A model generated the notes under the pieces. It was not told the DNA's origin, did not search any database, and saw nothing but the letters and a program-made list of their open reading frames with translations. Of a DNA stretch of 7,242 bases, positions 1-7,242 are shown in pieces (positions within the stretch are counted from its first letter, which is position 1; the number at the start of each line of letters is the position of its first letter). The translations under genes and the position numbers were made by a program. Source of the stretch: Pelagibius sp036570545 (GTDB lineage: Bacteria > Pseudomonadota > Alphaproteobacteria > Kiloniellales > Kiloniellaceae); assembly GCA_036570545.1 (NCBI GenBank), contig DATCXZ010000234.1, positions 1 to 7,242 of the forward strand, written 5' to 3'.

Positions 1-2
1 TC

Positions 3-149
3 GCCGCGCTCGGCTACGACGTCTCCGGCGGCAGGCTGGGCGCGGCAGCGGCAGCGTTCCGGCGCGACAACGGGCTGCCCGCCGGCGAGGCGATCGACAT
101 CGACCTGCTCGCTGCCCTGCTGAACGTCGCGTACCGCAGCGGCAAGTAG
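3..149 (+). CDS. C-terminal fragment of a probable peptidoglycan-binding-domain protein (possibly an N-acetylmuramoyl-L-alanine amidase)
   Basis: Partial gene entering from the left edge; 48 codons are visible in frame 3, ending at TAG 147-149. The peptide begins AALGYDV, continues with AAAAFRRDNGLPAGEAID and ends LLNVAYRSGK. The pattern of a Leu-Gly-Tyr turn, an 'AAFRRDNGLP' helix, then 'D...LLAALL' resembles the three-helix peptidoglycan-binding domain (PG_binding_1), which often ends AmiD-type cell-wall amidases in proteobacteria. This is a resemblance by eye to a short, loosely conserved domain. The catalytic part, if there is one, lies outside the window. The gene converges on the glp operon and has no evident functional link to it. 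Coding is supported by GC-rich third positions and a clean stop. No T-rich tract follows a hairpin on the plus strand, so its own terminator is unclear. Confidence 0.55.
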   Translation, partial: AALGYDVSGGRLGAAAAAFRRDNGLPAGEAIDIDLLAALLNVAYRSGK

Positions 150-185
150 CGCAAAGAAAGCGGGGGCGGCGATGACACCGCCCCC
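150..185 (-). terminator. Probable intrinsic terminator of the glp operon
   Basis: A perfect 8-bp inverted repeat, GGGGGCGG (162-169) and CCGCCCCC (178-185), encloses an 8-nt loop. Read on the minus strand, the stem is followed by GCTTTCTTTGC (161-151), a T-rich but interrupted tract, as expected for a Rho-independent terminator ending the glpV transcript. It lies about 105 nt past the glpV stop. On the plus strand the hairpin is followed by AAGTCTCTGG, with no T run, so it is less convincing as a terminator for the convergent gene. The imperfect T-tract leaves some doubt. Confidence 0.6.
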
Positions 186-207
186 AAGTCTCTGGAGGAA
201 AATGCTG

Positions 208-233
208 CTTGGGCGCAAATCGCTTGCGCCAAG
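208..233. repeat. Inverted repeat (stem-loop) in the convergent intergenic region
   Basis: A perfect 7-bp inverted repeat, GGCGCAA (212-218) and TTGCGCC (224-230), has a 5-nt loop. Three more pairs (CTT 208-210 with AAG 231-233) form if G211 bulges out. On the minus strand it is followed after CAGCA by TTTT (204-201), so it could act as a second, weaker terminator or as a 3'-end-stabilising structure for the glpV mRNA. Confidence 0.5.
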
Positions 234-237
234 CGGC

Positions 238-263
238 GGGTCCCGGCCTCCCGGCCAGGACCC
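238..263. repeat. Inverted repeat (stem-loop) in the convergent intergenic region
   Basis: A 6-bp outer stem, GGGTCC (238-243) with GGACCC (258-263), continues past one C/A mismatch into a 4-bp GGCC/GGCC inner stem (245-248 with 253-256) closed by the loop TCCC. No T-tract flanks it on either side. Its role is unknown; it could be a transcript-protecting structure. Confidence 0.45.
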
Positions 264-279
264 ATCAGCCGAGGCTGAT
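264..279. repeat. Short hairpin just past the glpV stop
   Basis: ATCAGCC (264-270) and GGCTGAT (273-279) are exact inverted repeats. Realistically this is a 6-bp stem with a CGAG tetraloop. It directly abuts the 238-263 stem-loop and lies 11 nt past the end of the glpV stop codon on the minus strand. No T-run follows, so it is not a terminator on its own. Confidence 0.45.
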
Positions 280-290
280 TCCGTTGCCGG

Positions 291-2024
<1,734 letters not shown>

Positions 2025-2030
2025 ACGCTA

Positions 2031-2040
2031 TTCCTCCCTT
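2031..2040 (-). promoter_or_regulatory. Strong ribosome binding site of glpV
   Basis: The minus-strand sequence AAGGGAGGAA contains the full GGAGG core (2037-2033), 8 nt before the ATG at 2024-2022. It is the best Shine-Dalgarno match in the operon. This fits a binding protein that must be made in excess of the membrane subunits. Confidence 0.75.
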
Positions 2041-2067
2041 GCGCTTTGTTGACGACACTTCCGGCAG

Positions 2068-2080
2068 GGCGCCTTGCGCC
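2068..2080 (-). other. Small intercistronic hairpin between glpU and glpV
   Basis: GGCGC (2068-2072) and GCGCC (2076-2080) can pair around a 3-nt loop, within the only sizeable gap of the operon (2025-2097). There is no T-tract, so it is not a terminator. It could block 3'-5' decay or mark a processing point that sets glpV mRNA apart from the upstream message. The stem is short and the region is GC-rich, so a chance match is possible. Confidence 0.3.
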
Positions 2081-2097
2081 GCGCCGACCACAAGCCG

Positions 2098-2379
2098 CTA
2101 AACGTAACGAAAAACCAGGAACGCATAGATCAGAGACAGCCCGGAGGCCCACCACAGCGACCCGGAGGCCGCGGCCAGCCAGCCGAGATGGATGAAGGCG
2201 CTGCCGAGCAGCGAAATGAACAGCCGGTCACCCCGTGTGGTGTCGAGCCCGAGCACGCCATGCCGCGGATCGCCGCCCGGCCGCTTGAGCTCCCATACCG
2301 TCATGCCGGCCAGCAGCAGCGCGACGGCCGCGAAGAAGGCGGCGGTCTCCCAGGTCCAGGCCATCCAGGACAGGCCCAT
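2098..2379 (-). CDS. glpU: Small DUF2160-type integral membrane protein GlpU
   Basis: This 93-residue hydrophobic protein begins MGLSWMAWTW and ends FLVFRYV. Three membrane segments are visible, at about residues 12-29, 53-72 and 76-91. Between the first two lies a polar loop with ELKRPGG, HGVLGLDTT and RGDR. It matches the small membrane protein (DUF2160) found between permease and binding-protein genes of glycerol ABC operons; its biochemical role is unknown to me. A GTG at 2385-2383 in the same frame would add two residues (MS) and overlap the glpQ stop. However, the GGGGAGGG Shine-Dalgarno sits only 1 nt from that GTG and 7 nt from the ATG at 2379, so the ATG is preferred. It may be an accessory subunit or assembly factor for GlpP/GlpQ; that is inference from position. 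Confidence 0.85.
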   Translation of the reverse strand: MGLSWMAWTWETAAFFAAVALLLAGMTVWELKRPGGDPRHGVLGLDTTRGDRLFISLLGSAFIHLGWLAAASGSLWWASGLSLIYAFLVFRYV

Positions 2380-2381
2380 GC

Positions 2382-4042
<1,661 letters not shown>

Positions 4043-4045
4043 GGC

Positions 4046-5131
<1,086 letters not shown>

Positions 5132-5134
5132 GCC

Positions 5135-6222
<1,088 letters not shown>

Positions 6223-6223
<1 letters not shown>

Positions 6224-7242
6224 CACGCCGTCTCCTGCCGCTCGAGCACGGCGGCCCGGCGCGTGAACCAGGCATCGAGGTTGCTCTTGATCGCCGGATT
6301 GACATGCAGGCCCAGCTTCGAGCGCCGCCACAGCACGTCCTCGGCGCTCTGCGCCCACTCGCGGCGCGCCAGGTAGTCGAGCTCGGCGGCGTAGAGGCCG
6401 CCGCCGAAGTCCTCGCCGAGCCCTTCCAGAGCGGTGGCGCCGGGGAGCAGGCGCTCGGCGCGGGTGCCGTAGTTGCGCAGGTAGCGCCGCGCCAGCGCGG
6501 CCGGCAGCCAGGGGTGCGCCTGGCAAAAGCGCGCGAGGCAGCCCTCGAAATCGGCATCCGGCATGTCGCCGCCGGGCAGCGGCACGCCGGCAGTCCAGCG
6601 CGCGCCGAGCGGCCCCAGCGCCTCCTCCAGCTTGTCGAGCGCGTGCTCGGCCAGCTTGCGGAAGGTGGTGATCTTGCCGCCGAACACGCTCAGCAGCGGC
6701 GCCCGGCCGGCGCCGTGATCGAGTTGCAGAACGTAGTCGCGGGTCGCTGCCGCGGCGCTCTCGGCGGCATCGTCGTAGAGCGGCCGCACCCCGGAATAGG
6801 TCCACACCACGTCAGCGGGCGAGATCTTGCGCTTGAAGTAGGCGTTCACCGCATCGCAAAGGTAGCGCGTCTCCGCCTCCGAGATGGCGACCCGCGCCGG
6901 GTCGCCGTGGAAGTCGATGTCGGTGGTGCCGATGAGGGTGAAATCGTCCTCGTAGGGAATCGCAAAGACGATGCGCCCGTCGGGGTTCTGGAAGATGTAG
7001 GGAAAGGCGTGCTCGAAGAGCCGCGGCACCACGATGTGGGAGCCCTTCACCAGGCGCAGCGGCAGGCCCTTGCCGAGGCCGGCGCGCTGCTCGATGAACT
7101 CCGCGGTCCACGGGCCGGCGGCGTTCACCAGAGCGCGCGCCAGAACTTCACGCTGCGTGCCGTTGCGGCCGTCGCGCAGCACCACGCGCCAGCGCTCGCC
7201 CTCGCGGCGCGCCGACAGGCATTCGGTGCGGGTCAGCACCTC
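6223..7242 (-). CDS. glpD: Aerobic glycerol-3-phosphate dehydrogenase GlpD, C-terminal two thirds (5' end outside the window)
   Basis: This membrane-associated flavoenzyme oxidises sn-glycerol-3-phosphate to dihydroxyacetone phosphate and passes electrons to quinone. The visible 339 residues compare with about 500 in E. coli GlpD, so roughly 160 N-terminal residues, with the FAD-binding GxGxxG, are missing at the window edge. Fragment motifs: VNAAGPW (39-45), LVKGSHIVVP (64-73), 'FAIPYEDDFTLIGTTD' (93-108), YSGVRPL (149-155) whose Arg corresponds to substrate-binding Arg317 of E. coli, and 'LLSVFGGKITTFRKLAEHAL' (183-202). The C-terminal domain ends with DVLWRRSKLGL (302-312). There is no frameshift or internal stop. 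It shares one base with the start of glpS, tying uptake to catabolism in one transcript. The operon promoter, and any GlpR operator, would lie beyond the right edge. There is no glpK in the window. Confidence 0.96.
6232..6236 (-). promoter_or_regulatory. Ribosome binding site of glpS
   Basis: AGGAG on the minus strand, within the last codons of glpD, lies 8 nt before the ATG at 6223-6221. It fixes the glpS start and supports coupling with glpD across the TGATG junction. Confidence 0.6.

Noticed and set aside
2025..2097. An internal promoter upstream of glpV
   Set aside because: No convincing -35/-10 pair could be seen on the minus strand; TTGTGG near 2093 has no suitable -10 partner at the usual spacing.

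Overview
The window holds the 3' part of a seven-gene glycerol catabolism and uptake operon on the minus strand, glpD-glpS-glpT-glpP-glpQ-glpU-glpV. At the left edge is the last 48 codons of an unrelated convergent gene on the plus strand. The base composition is strongly GC-rich and third positions are mostly G or C. Gene order and protein sequences match the glycerol ABC-transporter operon described in Rhizobium leguminosarum (glpDSTPQUV). An alphaproteobacterium is therefore likely, but I cannot name the genus from sequence alone.

Layout, read in the direction of transcription (right to left): glpD (7242-6223, 5' end outside the window) encodes the FAD-dependent glycerol-3-phosphate dehydrogenase. 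glpS (6223-5135) and glpT (5131-4046) encode two different ABC ATPase subunits. glpP (4042-3179) and glpQ (3182-2382) encode the two MalF/MalG-type permeases. glpU (2379-2098) encodes a tiny DUF2160-type membrane protein. After a 73-nt gap containing a small hairpin and a strong Shine-Dalgarno, glpV (2024-291) encodes a 577-residue secreted solute-binding protein. All junctions from glpD to glpU are overlaps or gaps of 2-3 nt, so the genes are probably co-transcribed and translationally coupled. The 141-nt intergenic stretch 150-290 holds four consecutive inverted repeats. The last of these, on the minus strand, is followed by a T-rich tract and is the best terminator candidate.

Working model: GlpV captures glycerol (or a related polyol) in the periplasm. 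GlpP/GlpQ form the channel and GlpS/GlpT power it. A glycerol kinase that is not in this window would phosphorylate the substrate, and GlpD oxidises glycerol-3-phosphate to dihydroxyacetone phosphate. The names glpT and glpQ here do not mean the E. coli proteins of those names.

The most interesting observation is that the two ATPases carry complementary defects. GlpS has a perfect LSGGQ signature but lacks the switch histidine (Thr191) and the A-loop aromatic (Val12). GlpT has the histidine and an aromatic but a degenerate signature (LTADE). A GlpS-GlpT heterodimer would thus have one consensus ATP site and one degenerate site, an arrangement best known from exporters such as TAP, CFTR and TM287/288 rather than from importers.
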